In this document: piece after piece, positions 1 to 7,222 of the stretch | How positions within the stretch are numbered: the stretch's first letter is position 1 | Layout: every line of letters starts with the position of its first letter | Source of the DNA: Methylobacterium gossipiicola | Lineage (GTDB): Bacteria; Pseudomonadota; Alphaproteobacteria; Rhizobiales; Beijerinckiaceae | Length of the DNA stretch: 38,482 nucleotides | NCBI RefSeq assembly: GCF_900113485.1 | Contig: NZ_FOPM01000014.1 | Coordinates: 75,863-114,344 of the forward strand | Direction: 5' to 3' | Position numbers and translations under genes: made by a program | Notes under the pieces: generated by a model | Told to the model about the DNA's origin: nothing | The model's database searches: none | What the model saw: only the letters and a program-made list of their open reading frames with translations

Positions 1-135
1 GCGACGGGTTCCGCTGGCGCGACGGGTGCGACGGGTTCCGCTGGCGCGACGGGTGCGACGGGTTCCGCTGGAGCAACGGGCGCGACGGGTCCCGCTGGAG
101 CCATGGGCGCGACGGGTCCCGCTGGAGCCACGGGT
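1..135 (+). repeat. Five tandem copies of a 27-bp coding repeat
   Basis: Units start at 1, 28, 55, 82 and 109. The first two are identical and later ones differ by silent or single-residue changes (for example Thr to Met in unit four). Each unit encodes nine residues, three Gly-x-y triplets. The array probably extends left of the window. Near-identical DNA units suggest recent slippage expansion and possible length variation between strains. Confidence 0.9.
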
Positions 136-765
136 GCCACTGGAAGCGATGCGCCCTGCTATGCCCGGGGTACGCTGATCCTCACGCCGGAGGGTGAGCG
201 GCCGGTGGAGGATCTGCGAGCAGGCGACGCGGTGGTCACCGCCTCGGGGGCGACGGTCCGCGTGCAATGGGTCGGTCACCGTAGCCTCGATCTGACTCGC
301 CACCCCCGGCCCGAGCGGGTCCGGCCGGTGCGGGTCGCCGCCCACGCCTTCGGCCATGGGCGTCCGCACACCGACCTTTTCGTCTCGCCCGCCCATGCGT
401 TGTTCCTGGACGGGGTGCTGATCCCGGCCGAGGCACTGATCGACGGCGGCGCCGTCGCGCAGGTCGCGCCGGCCGCCGTGGTCTATCATCACGTGGAGCT
501 CGCCGTTCACGACGTGCTGGTGGCCAATGGCCTGCCGGCCGAGAGCTTCCTCGATTGCGGCAACCGCGCCGATTTCGAGAACCACGACGGCCCGGTCCGC
601 CTCCATCCCGATTTCGCATCCCTGAATTGGGAGATGGCCTGCGCCCCGTTCGTCGTCGCCGGCCCGGTGCTGGAGCGCGTACGGGCAGGGCTCGCGGCGC
701 CGAAGGCGGCCCCCGCCGAGCGCGGGAGGCGGTCGATCCTGTCGCGGCTCCTGCGGCGAGCCTGA
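1..765 (+). CDS. Collagen-like protein with C-terminal Hint domain (5' end missing)
   Basis: The reading frame is open at the left edge, so the N-terminus lies outside the window; an internal ATG at 103 falls inside the repeats and is not a convincing start. The first 48 or so visible codons are Gly-x-y triplets (GAT, GSA, GPA) of collagen-like type, rich in Thr. They are followed by a Hint (Hedgehog/intein-like) domain starting at the Cys of SDAPCYARGT, with the usual PVEDLRAGDAV block, a SPAHALFLDG block containing the conserved His, and NGLPAESFL near the end. Hint domains of this bacterial type are thought to perform N-S acyl shift, giving self-cleavage or ester formation on the preceding segment. 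The C-terminal tail (about 40 residues) is basic. A secreted or surface protein is likely from the repeats, but the export signal cannot be seen. The stop is 19 bases before the next glycosyltransferase gene, so the two may be co-transcribed. Confidence 0.8.
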   Translation, partial: ATGSAGATGATGSAGATGATGSAGATGATGPAGAMGATGPAGATGATGSDAPCYARGTLILTPEGERPVEDLRAGDAVVTASGATVRVQWVGHRSLDLTRHPRPERVRPVRVAAHAFGHGRPHTDLFVSPAHALFLDGVLIPAEALIDGGAVAQVAPAAVVYHHVELAVHDVLVANGLPAESFLDCGNRADFENHDGPVRLHPDFASLNWEMACAPFVVAGPVLERVRAGLAAPKAAPAERGRRSILSRLLRRA

Positions 766-784
766 TGCCGCCCGTGGCTCGAGC

Positions 785-3727
785 ATGACGCCGTCCGGTC
801 AGTCTCTTTGCCTCGCCATGATCGTTCGGAACGAGGCACCGGTCATCCGCCGGTGTCTCGCCTCCGTGCGATCGCTCATCGACCATTGGATCGTGGTCGA
901 TACCGGCTCCACCGACGGCACCCAGGACCTCGTGCGGGCCGCCCTCGGCGATCTGCCGGGCACCCTGATCGAGCGGCCCTGGGTCGATTTCGGGCACAAC
1001 CGCTCCGAAGCCCTCGCCCTCGCCCGCCCGCACGGCACCTACACCCTCGTCATCGATGCCGACGACGAACTCCTCCTTCCGCCCGGCTACACCCTGCCGA
1101 CCCTGGACGCGGATTCCTACGACGTCGCCATCGCGGATGGTTCGATCACGTATCGACGGACTCAGGTTGTGCGAAACGCCCTGACATGGGTCTACCGGGG
1201 TGTCCTGCACGAGTTCCCGAACTGCCCCGAGGCGACCCGCGCGGGTGCCCTCGGCCTGACCCTGCGGCGCAACCACGACGGTGCCCGCCGCCGCGATCCG
1301 GAGACCTACCGGCGCGACGCCGCGCTCCTGCAAGCGGCCCTGGCGTCGGAGACGGACCCGTTCCTCACCGCCCGCTACCTGTTCTACCTCGGCCAGAGCT
1401 ATCGGGATTGCGGCGCCGCCGAGGAAGCCGTCGACGCCTATCTCAGACGGGCGGACCTCGGTTTCTGGGAGGACGAAGTCTATGTCGCCCTCTGCACCGC
1501 CGCCGGGCTCATGGCTGGTCTCGGCCGGCCCATGGACACGGTCCTGGAGACTTACCGGCGGGCCATCGCGATCCGGCCCGACCGGGCGGAGGCGCGCCAC
1601 GGCGCCAGTCGCGCCTGCCGCCTCGCCGGCCACTACGCGGAAGGCTTTCGGTTTGCGCAAGCCGGCCTCGGCCTCGTGGCGCCGGAGGGCGGCCTGTTCG
1701 TCGAACCCTGGATCTACGCCTATGGTCTGCGGGACGAGTACGCGGTCAACGCCTATTGGGCCGGCCGGTACCGGGACTGCCTCTCGGCCTGTCTCGATCT
1801 CCTCGCCTGCACCGAGGTGCCGGCGGACGATCGTCCGCGACACGTGGCCAATGCCCGCTTCGCCCTCGAGAAGCTGCCGGTCCCCTACGATCCCGGACGC
1901 GGCCTCCTGCCCTCCGCCCGTGGGGGCATCGCGGCGACGACGCCAATGCCGGTGCCTGCCCGTGCCGCGCGGTGGAGCCCCGAGCAGCCGCAGGGCGGCA
2001 CGGAGATCATGGCCGCCGGGTTGTCCCGCCACCTCGGCCCCGACCTTGTCGCCATCGACCTGCGTCTGAACGGCTACGACGCGGCGGGACTCGACGGACG
2101 TCCCTTGGTGATCTGGATCCACCATGCGCCCGACCAGGCGGCGGTGGCTTGGCTTCGGGATTCCGAGAAGGTGCGCCGCGTGGCGCGGTTCGTCTTCGTC
2201 TCGGAGTGGCAGCGCGCGGGGTTTCTCGCGGCGTTCGAACTCCCCCCGGAGCGTTGCCTCGTCCTGCGCAATGCCACGGAGGTGCCCCAGGTGGATCGTC
2301 CCGCGCGACGGAATCTTCCCCTTAAGGTCGCCTATACCAGCGTTCCCTATCGGGGCCTCGCGATTCTCCTCGAAGCCTGGGCTCGACTGGCGCCGCGATG
2401 GGCCGAACTCCACGTCTGGTCGTCGCACAAGCTCTACGGCCGCGACGCCGACGACGCGCCATACGAGGCCCTCTACGCGCGGGCGGCCACTCTGCCGGGC
2501 GTCCACTACCACGGGCTCCTGCCCAATGCCGACCTTCGCGCCGCCCTCGCGGGGATCGACATCCTGGCCTATCCGAGTACTTTCGCGGAAACCTCGTGCC
2601 TTGCGGTCATCGAGGCGATGGCCGCCGGTTGTCGCGTTCTGTGCCCGACCCTCGGCGCCCTCCCGGAAACCACGGCGGGCTTTGCACGCCTCTATCCCTT
2701 CGTGGCGGACCCGGACGCCCACGCCGCCGCGTTCACCGAGATCCTGCGGCAGGAATTGTCCGATCCCTGGATGGGGCAGGCGGCGCAGGCCTCGGCCCAG
2801 CAGGCTTTCTGCCGCCAGACCTACGATTGGCGCGTCCGCATCCCGGAATGGCGGTCTCTCCTCGACGACCTGCGGGCGGACGCACGGGCTCCGACGCCGT
2901 CGGGGGCCTCCTGGCCCGTGTTCCGGGAAGTGGACTCGAAGCGCGGCCGGTTCTTCGTCGTCGACGGGGACTACATCGGGCGGACGCTGAGCCTGACGGG
3001 GGACTGGGAGCCGCATCTCTACGCATTCGCGGCCCTCGTCCTCGACCCGCGATCCCATATTCTCGACCTCGGAGCCAATTTCGGAGTTCATACCGTCGGT
3101 CTCGCGCGCCTGGTCCCCGAGGGGTCGGTCCATGCGTTCGAGCCCCTCGATCTGTGTTTCTCGCAACTGCACCGAAACGTCCTCGCCAACGGACTCGGCA
3201 ACGTCCGCACCTACCGGATGGCCGTGACCGACCGCTCGGGCGACAGGGTGGAGATGGAGCCCCCGGACGCGACCCTGACGGCGGATGGAACGGTCAATCT
3301 CGGCCTGACCCGGATCGGCCGGGGCGGCGACGGCGTGTCCACCATCCGCCTCGACGACCTGCGCCTGCCGCCGATCACCTTCATCAAGATGGATATCCAG
3401 GGTTCGGAAGCCCTGGCCGTCGAGGGGATGCGCGAATTGCTCGCGCGGGACCGCCCCGTCGTCTTCCTCGAGATCGAGGAGGATCATCTTCGACGGAGCG
3501 GTTCGAGTTCGAAGATCCTCATCGAGCGCTTTCTCGCCCTCGATTACAGTCTTCTTCGGATCCGGACGGAGTGGCCGACGGACCACCTCGCGATACCGAA
3601 CGAACGCGCGGATCTCATCGCCCGCTGTCGCGACCAGCCCCATCATGACTATGACTGGATTTCGGGTTCGGGCGTCGATCTCAAATTCGAGAATTCGTAT
3701 TTTTATACGCGTATCACGACGACGTAG
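785..3727 (+). CDS. GT2 - TPR - GT4 - FkbM fusion glycosyltransferase/methyltransferase
   Basis: A 980-residue multidomain protein. Residues about 8-210 are a family 2 glycosyltransferase (LAMIVRNEAPVIRRCL, VDTGSTDGTQ, DADDEL as the DxD-type motif). Residues about 215-370 look like TPR-type helices. Residues about 400-690 are a GT-B family 4 glycosyltransferase (PQGGTE near 402, HHAPD, SEWQ, and the E-x7-E region FAETSCLAVIEAMAAG near 600). Residues about 705-960 are an FkbM-type SAM methyltransferase (ILDLGANFGVHTV near 760, FEPLD, KMDIQGSE). It therefore probably adds two sugars and O-methylates one during assembly of a surface glycan or glycoprotein, acting in the cytoplasm. The acceptor is unknown. 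ATG at 785 gives the full GT2 N-terminus, though no clear ribosome-binding site is visible. It follows the Hint/collagen gene closely, which suggests a functional link (inference). Confidence 0.85.
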   Translation: MTPSGQSLCLAMIVRNEAPVIRRCLASVRSLIDHWIVVDTGSTDGTQDLVRAALGDLPGTLIERPWVDFGHNRSEALALARPHGTYTLVIDADDELLLPPGYTLPTLDADSYDVAIADGSITYRRTQVVRNALTWVYRGVLHEFPNCPEATRAGALGLTLRRNHDGARRRDPETYRRDAALLQAALASETDPFLTARYLFYLGQSYRDCGAAEEAVDAYLRRADLGFWEDEVYVALCTAAGLMAGLGRPMDTVLETYRRAIAIRPDRAEARHGASRACRLAGHYAEGFRFAQAGLGLVAPEGGLFVEPWIYAYGLRDEYAVNAYWAGRYRDCLSACLDLLACTEVPADDRPRHVANARFALEKLPVPYDPGRGLLPSARGGIAATTPMPVPARAARWSPEQPQGGTEIMAAGLSRHLGPDLVAIDLRLNGYDAAGLDGRPLVIWIHHAPDQAAVAWLRDSEKVRRVARFVFVSEWQRAGFLAAFELPPERCLVLRNATEVPQVDRPARRNLPLKVAYTSVPYRGLAILLEAWARLAPRWAELHVWSSHKLYGRDADDAPYEALYARAATLPGVHYHGLLPNADLRAALAGIDILAYPSTFAETSCLAVIEAMAAGCRVLCPTLGALPETTAGFARLYPFVADPDAHAAAFTEILRQELSDPWMGQAAQASAQQAFCRQTYDWRVRIPEWRSLLDDLRADARAPTPSGASWPVFREVDSKRGRFFVVDGDYIGRTLSLTGDWEPHLYAFAALVLDPRSHILDLGANFGVHTVGLARLVPEGSVHAFEPLDLCFSQLHRNVLANGLGNVRTYRMAVTDRSGDRVEMEPPDATLTADGTVNLGLTRIGRGGDGVSTIRLDDLRLPPITFIKMDIQGSEALAVEGMRELLARDRPVVFLEIEEDHLRRSGSSSKILIERFLALDYSLLRIRTEWPTDHLAIPNERADLIARCRDQPHHDYDWISGSGVDLKFENSYFYTRITTT

Positions 3728-3804
3728 CCTTCCGTCTCAGAGATTAGAATTGCATGGGCGCGTCGATCCCGCTCGCGTCTCGGGTCCATTGTCGACGGTG
3801 TTCC

Positions 3805-4476
3805 ATGGGAAAGCCCTCCGGCGATTATGCCGTCATCGCGAAGTCGGGTCTGTTTGACATCAATCATTACCTCATCGAAGCCCCAGACGTGGCGGCGGAC
3901 GGATGCGACCCCCTGCTGCATTTCTGCCAATTCGGCTGCCGGGAGGGCCGGCGCCCGAACCTCTATTTCGATCCGGTTTGGTACGCGGATCTCTATCTCG
4001 GGGAGGGGGCCGAAGGCGTGAACGCCCTGTCCCACTATATCCGGATCGGCGAACGGTCGGGTTTGCGACCGGTGTGCTACTTCGATCCGGCCTGGTACGC
4101 AGGGCGTTATGATCTCCCGGCCCGAATTTCACCCCTGAAACATTATCTGACCCACCGCCGTAGCCAAGCATACGCGCCGAATTCCTTGTTCGATCTTGGC
4201 GATTACCTTCGTCGATACGGCGCCGAAATTGGCCCCAACCGCGATGCATTCGTCCATCTTTTGCGCCGGGGAGCCGGACGAAATTTCGACGGCTCGGCGA
4301 GCTTCGTCTCCCAATCGGATCGCGCGGAGCACGGCCTGCCGTCTGGTTCGGATTCGCCGAACTTGCGGGTCCACGAGGCCCGCATTCCCCTGGTTCACCG
4401 CCTCGATCAGCAGGCCCGCGACGATTTTCGTCGGAGATCGGCCCGCGGGCCGGCTTGGCGTTGGTGGCCTGCGTGA
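3805..4476 (+). CDS. FDPxWY-repeat protein, possibly truncated
   Basis: A 223-residue protein if started at ATG 3805; an in-frame ATG at 3754 would add 17 residues of low-complexity character. It contains four related blocks beginning at about residues 17 (FDINHYL), 55 (FDPVWYADLY), 93 (FDPAWYAGRY) and 129 (FDLGDYLRRY), spaced about 36-38 residues, each followed by a PLLHFC / ALSHYI / PLKHYL-type helix. From general knowledge, this repeat is common in alphaproteobacterial surface-polysaccharide proteins, where it usually precedes or follows a glycosyltransferase domain. None is present here. After residue about 165 the sequence loses the repeat character and becomes Arg-rich, which may be a decayed or frameshifted tail. 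Position right after the large glycosyltransferase suggests the same pathway. The exact function is not known. Confidence 0.6.
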   Translation: MGKPSGDYAVIAKSGLFDINHYLIEAPDVAADGCDPLLHFCQFGCREGRRPNLYFDPVWYADLYLGEGAEGVNALSHYIRIGERSGLRPVCYFDPAWYAGRYDLPARISPLKHYLTHRRSQAYAPNSLFDLGDYLRRYGAEIGPNRDAFVHLLRRGAGRNFDGSASFVSQSDRAEHGLPSGSDSPNLRVHEARIPLVHRLDQQARDDFRRRSARGPAWRWWPA

Positions 4477-4810
4477 AGCCCGGGGCTTGAGCCTCCGGCA
4501 CGAGGGGGCGATCTTGAGTCTCGATGCGCCCGGATCGCGGGGGAGGGCCGGCTTCCAAAGCGGGACAGGCGGCATCAAGGGATGGGGGAACTTGCGCCTG
4601 CGCCGTTGAAATCCGAAGAGAATCCCGCGTCTCCGGTCGGTGACGCGGTCCGCGTCGAGGGGTGAATCCGGTGTCCGAAGCCCCTCTGGACGGCGCTGTG
4701 CCCCCAGGGTGACAGCCGACGGTTTCCCTGCGTTCCGGTAGTCTGCGGACTCGCGTTGGCGGGGCGAGTCGATCAAATTGGCGAGCACACCCTGCTTCCG
4801 GCTCATCGTC
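4477..4810. other. Non-coding stretch, no gene recognised
   Basis: No frame on either strand looks like a real protein. A short hairpin (AAGCC, loop CGG, GGCTT at 4476-4488) overlaps the preceding stop codon. It lacks a T-run, so it is at best a weak terminator. I see no clear promoter. Confidence 0.5.
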
Positions 4811-4924
4811 ATGCTGCTCGCTTCTCGCGCCGTCCTCCATCAACATCGTGAGATCGCAGCCGTCATGATCACGTACGGGGCCTTCCTCGGGGGCATCCTG
4901 GCCTTGGCCTGGGTGATCGCCTGA
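4811..4924 (+). CDS. Possible small membrane peptide (37 codons; inner start at 4865)
   Basis: The frame from ATG 4811 gives 37 residues. A second in-frame ATG at 4865 gives 19 residues that are almost entirely hydrophobic (MITYGAFLGGILALAWVIA), a plausible single membrane segment. The stop is followed within six bases by a strong hairpin terminator at 4931-4960, which is what one expects for a real transcript end. However, that hairpin may serve the convergent gene at 5021-5410. No ribosome-binding site or recognised homologue supports it, so this is a tentative call. Confidence 0.3.
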   Translation: MLLASRAVLHQHREIAAVMITYGAFLGGILALAWVIA

Positions 4925-4930
4925 AACGAA

Positions 4931-4960
4931 AAGCCCCGACCGCTGGAGCGACCGGGGCTT
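4931..4960. terminator. Hairpin terminator, probably bidirectional
   Basis: The stem AAGCCCCG (4931-4938) pairs with CGGGGCTT (4953-4960), with an inner CGC/GCG stem. On the minus strand it is followed by TTCGTTT, a better T-tract than on the plus strand. It most likely terminates the minus-strand gene ending at 5021, and possibly also the small plus-strand ORF. Confidence 0.75.
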
Positions 4961-5020
4961 CGTTCGGGATGCACTTTAGCGGACGATAGCTGAAGCGCGG
5001 GATTTCGCTCGTTCAGACAA

Positions 5021-5410
5021 TCAGCAATCGTCGCCCTTCTTGCCGATGGCCTGGTTCTCGCCGGCATTGTTCAGGGCGCCGACGGTTCCGGGCGAGGCGG
5101 GCTGCTGACCGCCCGCGAGGTTCTTGCTGGCTGGGTCTTCGTTCCCCTTGGCCGCCATGGTGCCGCCCGCCTTCTCCCCGACGCCCTGATTGGCCCCGAC
5201 GTTGTTCATGGCGCCGACGGTGCCCGGCGAAGCGGGCTGCTCGCCACCGGCGAGGTTCTTGCTGCCCTGGTCGACAGCCGAGCTCTTGCCGTTCGCGGTA
5301 TGCTGCTCCGGAGTCTTGCCCTTCTCCGCGCCGGTATTGCAGGGGGCGGCGATAGATGTTCCGGCCGTGAGTGCGAAGATGGCAGCGCTGGCGATGACGG
5401 CGAATTTCAT
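5021..5410 (-). CDS. Small exported protein with an internal duplication
   Basis: A 129-residue protein starting at ATG 5410, with a GAGGAA ribosome-binding site about eight bases upstream. Residues 1-22 (MKFAVIASAAIFALTAGTSIAA) form a typical Sec signal peptide. The mature part is Gly, Ala and Asn rich and hydrophilic. It contains two copies of a block of about 35 residues: KNLAGGEQPASPGTVGAMNN followed by xGxNQGVGEK, then KNLAGGQQPASPGTVGALNN followed by xGENQAIGKK. One Cys is present near the mature N-terminus (APCNTG) and one at the extreme C-terminus (GDDC). I recognise no named family. It is likely periplasmic or secreted. A bidirectional terminator lies 60-90 bases downstream. Confidence 0.75.
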   Translation of the reverse strand: MKFAVIASAAIFALTAGTSIAAPCNTGAEKGKTPEQHTANGKSSAVDQGSKNLAGGEQPASPGTVGAMNNVGANQGVGEKAGGTMAAKGNEDPASKNLAGGQQPASPGTVGALNNAGENQAIGKKGDDC

Positions 5411-5889
5411 AAAGGCGTTCCTCAAGGTTGGTTGTCGGGAAGAATAATTCTCCTTCTGGCCTATCGGTTCCCGAAGGGCAGGACCGATTGGCATCCTTTT
5501 CTGCCAAGGTTTCTCCGTTTCCATTCCGAAAAGACGGTTTTGCATTGCAATATGACGGCTCGAAGCTGGCGTTCGATGCTCCGCATCGCAAACAGGCCCA
5601 CAGGGTCCGATCCCCAAAGTCGGCTTCACACGGGAACATCCGTCGTCCTGTCCTGCTTCGCCCGCGCTGACGCGCAGGTGGTCACCCAACAGTGGCCGCC
5701 GGCATTGGCGCAACGAGGCCGAGCCCCCGTCACCACGCTGCGTAGGGTGCCCCTTGAGCCTCGACGAACGGGGACCGACGATGCTGGGGCCGAGGCCACT
5801 TGGCGCAGAGGACGTCATGCTCCGCCGCCGATCCGTGATCCTTCTTCGTCCGCCTCCTGATAGACAGCGGGTGCAGGAGGAGAGAGGCC
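5411..5889. other. Intergenic region between divergent genes
   Basis: About 480 bases separating the exported-protein gene (minus) from the GntR gene (plus). No frame looks coding. The last bases carry a strong ribosome-binding site for the GntR gene (GGAGGAG, 5877-5883). I looked for a GGAAC-N16/17-GTT general-stress promoter near the GGAAC motifs and found no matching -10. No other confident promoter was seen. Confidence 0.5.
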
Positions 5890-6579
5890 ATGGCGGGCAC
5901 ACCCATCAATCGTGTCGAGACGATCTGCCGAACCCTGCGTCGCGCCATCATCGAGCGGGCGCTGATCCCCGGGGATCGGCTGCCGGAAGATGCCCTGGGC
6001 GAGCGGTTCGGGGTCAGCCGCACCATTGCGCGCCAAGCCCTCGGCCAGTTGGCGGGCGAGGGGCTGGTGGAACTGCGCCGCAACCGGATCGCCGTGGTGG
6101 CGAGCCCGAGCTGGGAGGAGGCGCGGGACACCTTCGACGTGCGCATCAGCCTCGAACGCCTCGTGGTGCGTCGCCTCGCCGGGCGCCTCGACGCGGAACG
6201 GCAGGCCGCTTTGGAGGCGCATATCGCGGGCGAGGAGCGGGCCGGCGGCGGGCCGGAGGCCACCTCGATCCGCCTTGCCACGGAGTTCCACCTGCTGCTC
6301 GCCGAGATGACCGGCAGCCCGGTGCTCAGCCGCTACGTCGCCGAACTCGGCTATCGCTGCGCCCTGATCCTCTCGCTCTACAGCCGGCCGCACTCGTCCG
6401 ATTGCGCTGTGAGCGAGCATCGCGAGATCGTGGCCGCCCTGGTCGCGGGCGATGCCGAGCGCGCCGTCGCCCTGATGGATCACCACCTCGACGCCGTGGC
6501 CGAGCGGGCCCGCATCGTGACGGAGCCGCAGCGCGAGCGCGACCTCGTGCGCCTGCTCGCGCCCTACGTCGAGGCCTGA
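5890..6579 (+). CDS. GntR-family transcriptional regulator, FCD subfamily
   Basis: A 229-residue regulator. Residues about 5-72 form the GntR winged helix (LRRAIIERALIPGDRLPEDALGERFGVSRT), and residues about 78-210 the all-helical FCD effector domain. Candidate metal/ligand-binding histidines are H134 (EFHLLLAEM), H177 (SEHREI) and H199 (DHHLDAV), in the positions typical of metal-binding FCD domains. Such proteins usually repress neighbouring catabolic operons and are released by an organic acid or related effector. It ends 16 bases from the convergent SnoaL-like gene and probably controls the transport/catabolism cluster from 7223 on (inference). The start is set by a strong GGAGGAG ribosome-binding site. 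Confidence 0.88.
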   Translation: MAGTPINRVETICRTLRRAIIERALIPGDRLPEDALGERFGVSRTIARQALGQLAGEGLVELRRNRIAVVASPSWEEARDTFDVRISLERLVVRRLAGRLDAERQAALEAHIAGEERAGGGPEATSIRLATEFHLLLAEMTGSPVLSRYVAELGYRCALILSLYSRPHSSDCAVSEHREIVAALVAGDAERAVALMDHHLDAVAERARIVTEPQRERDLVRLLAPYVEA

Positions 6580-6595
6580 GGGCGCGGGGCGCCCC

Positions 6596-7009
6596 TCAGG
6601 CCGTGAGGCCGTGCCGATCGAGCAGGCGCTCGGCGCTGTCGTTCCACACCTCCATGGCGACGATCAGCCCGTCCCGCACGGTGAAGCGGTCGACGTAGCG
6701 GTTGCCTTCGAACGCCGTCCCGTCCGGCCAGGCGCCGTAGAGGGTGCCGAGGCTGTAGACCGTGGTGACGTCCCCGCCCGGCACCACGTCGAGGCGTTCC
6801 ATCCGCTTTTTCACCCAGGCGTAGCGGCCGGCATTGAACGCCGTCACCGCGCTCGGATGCGTGAACACCCGTCCGCCCGTGAACACGATGGGCGTGCCCG
6901 GCGCCATGTAGCGTGCGGCCCCCTCGGGATCGGGCACCATGGAGGCTTCGAGATAGGCGGTAACGACGGCGGCGTCGCGCGCGGCGGGGTTGGTGTCAGT
7001 CGCGCTCAT
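6596..7009 (-). CDS. SnoaL/NTF2-like fold protein
   Basis: A 137-residue protein of the cone-shaped NTF2/SnoaL type. Features are an N-terminal helix pair (VVTAYLEASMVPDPEGAARY), a PIVFTGGRVFTHPSAVTAF strand-helix unit, and a C-terminal sheet with RYVDRFTVRDGLIVAMEVW. It could be a small isomerase or hydrolase, or a ligand-binding accessory. It diverges from the ABC transporter operon and shares its 213-base control region, so a role with the same substrate is likely. Small NTF2-like proteins also accompany oxamate/oxalurate amidases (HpxZ/AtzH type) elsewhere, but the sequence here does not clearly match that subfamily. Confidence 0.75.
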   Translation of the reverse strand: MSATDTNPAARDAAVVTAYLEASMVPDPEGAARYMAPGTPIVFTGGRVFTHPSAVTAFNAGRYAWVKKRMERLDVVPGGDVTTVYSLGTLYGAWPDGTAFEGNRYVDRFTVRDGLIVAMEVWNDSAERLLDRHGLTA

Positions 7010-7072
7010 GATTCGATGTCCTTGTGATTCCCCATGTCGGCGACACCATGCCGAACCCAAGGCGGTTGCGCA

Positions 7073-7089
7073 TGCATCAAGTGTATGCA
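7073..7089. promoter_or_regulatory. 17-bp dyad, candidate NtrC-like or GntR operator
   Basis: TGCATCAAGTGTATGCA is an inverted repeat with TGCAT and ATGCA arms. Its length and TGCA ends resemble the NtrC enhancer consensus (TGCACC-N5-GGTGCA), and it lies about 110-125 bases upstream of the predicted sigma-54 start, the normal enhancer distance. It could equally be the operator of the adjacent GntR regulator. It sits between the divergent SnoaL-like and ABC transporter genes. Confidence 0.45.
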
Positions 7090-7172
7090 CTTTTTCGATC
7101 GCTCTGCACGCATTCGTGGCATCGCCTTCTCCGCGCTCCGAAAAATGTAAGCGTTTCCAGCACTTCGCCCTT

Positions 7173-7187
7173 TGGCACGTCTGTTGC
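7173..7187 (+). promoter_or_regulatory. Sigma-54 (RpoN) -24/-12 promoter
   Basis: TGGCAC-N5-TTGC matches the RpoN consensus exactly at the conserved positions, with GG (7174-7175) and GC (7186-7187) ten bases apart. The predicted start is near 7199, giving a leader of about 24 bases before the substrate-binding protein gene at 7223. Sigma-54 control implies an enhancer-binding activator, consistent with nitrogen-source regulation. Confidence 0.75.
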
Positions 7188-7222
7188 GGACCTAGGTCGA
7201 CCACATACTGGATCGGATCGCC

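Noticed and set aside
1..135. Possible CRISPR-like repeat array
   Set aside because: The units are contiguous without spacers and keep a reading frame encoding Gly-x-y triplets.
236..3646. Very long open frame on the minus strand (about 1136 codons)
   Set aside because: It is antisense to the Hint and GT2-GT4-FkbM genes. The composition is Arg/Gly/Pro/Glu low complexity with no domain, as commonly produced opposite GC-rich coding DNA.
4476..4488. Hairpin AAGCC-CGG-GGCTT at the end of the FDPxWY gene as a terminator
   Set aside because: Only five base pairs and no T-run; mentioned within the non-coding entry but not called.
5411..5889. General-stress (EcfG) promoter at GGAAC motifs
   Set aside because: The GTT element was not found at the required 16-17 base spacing for the motifs checked.
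6596..7009. Assigning the SnoaL-like protein as HpxZ/AtzH
   Set aside because: The fold type is similar, but the conserved AtzH/HpxZ sequence blocks are not evident.
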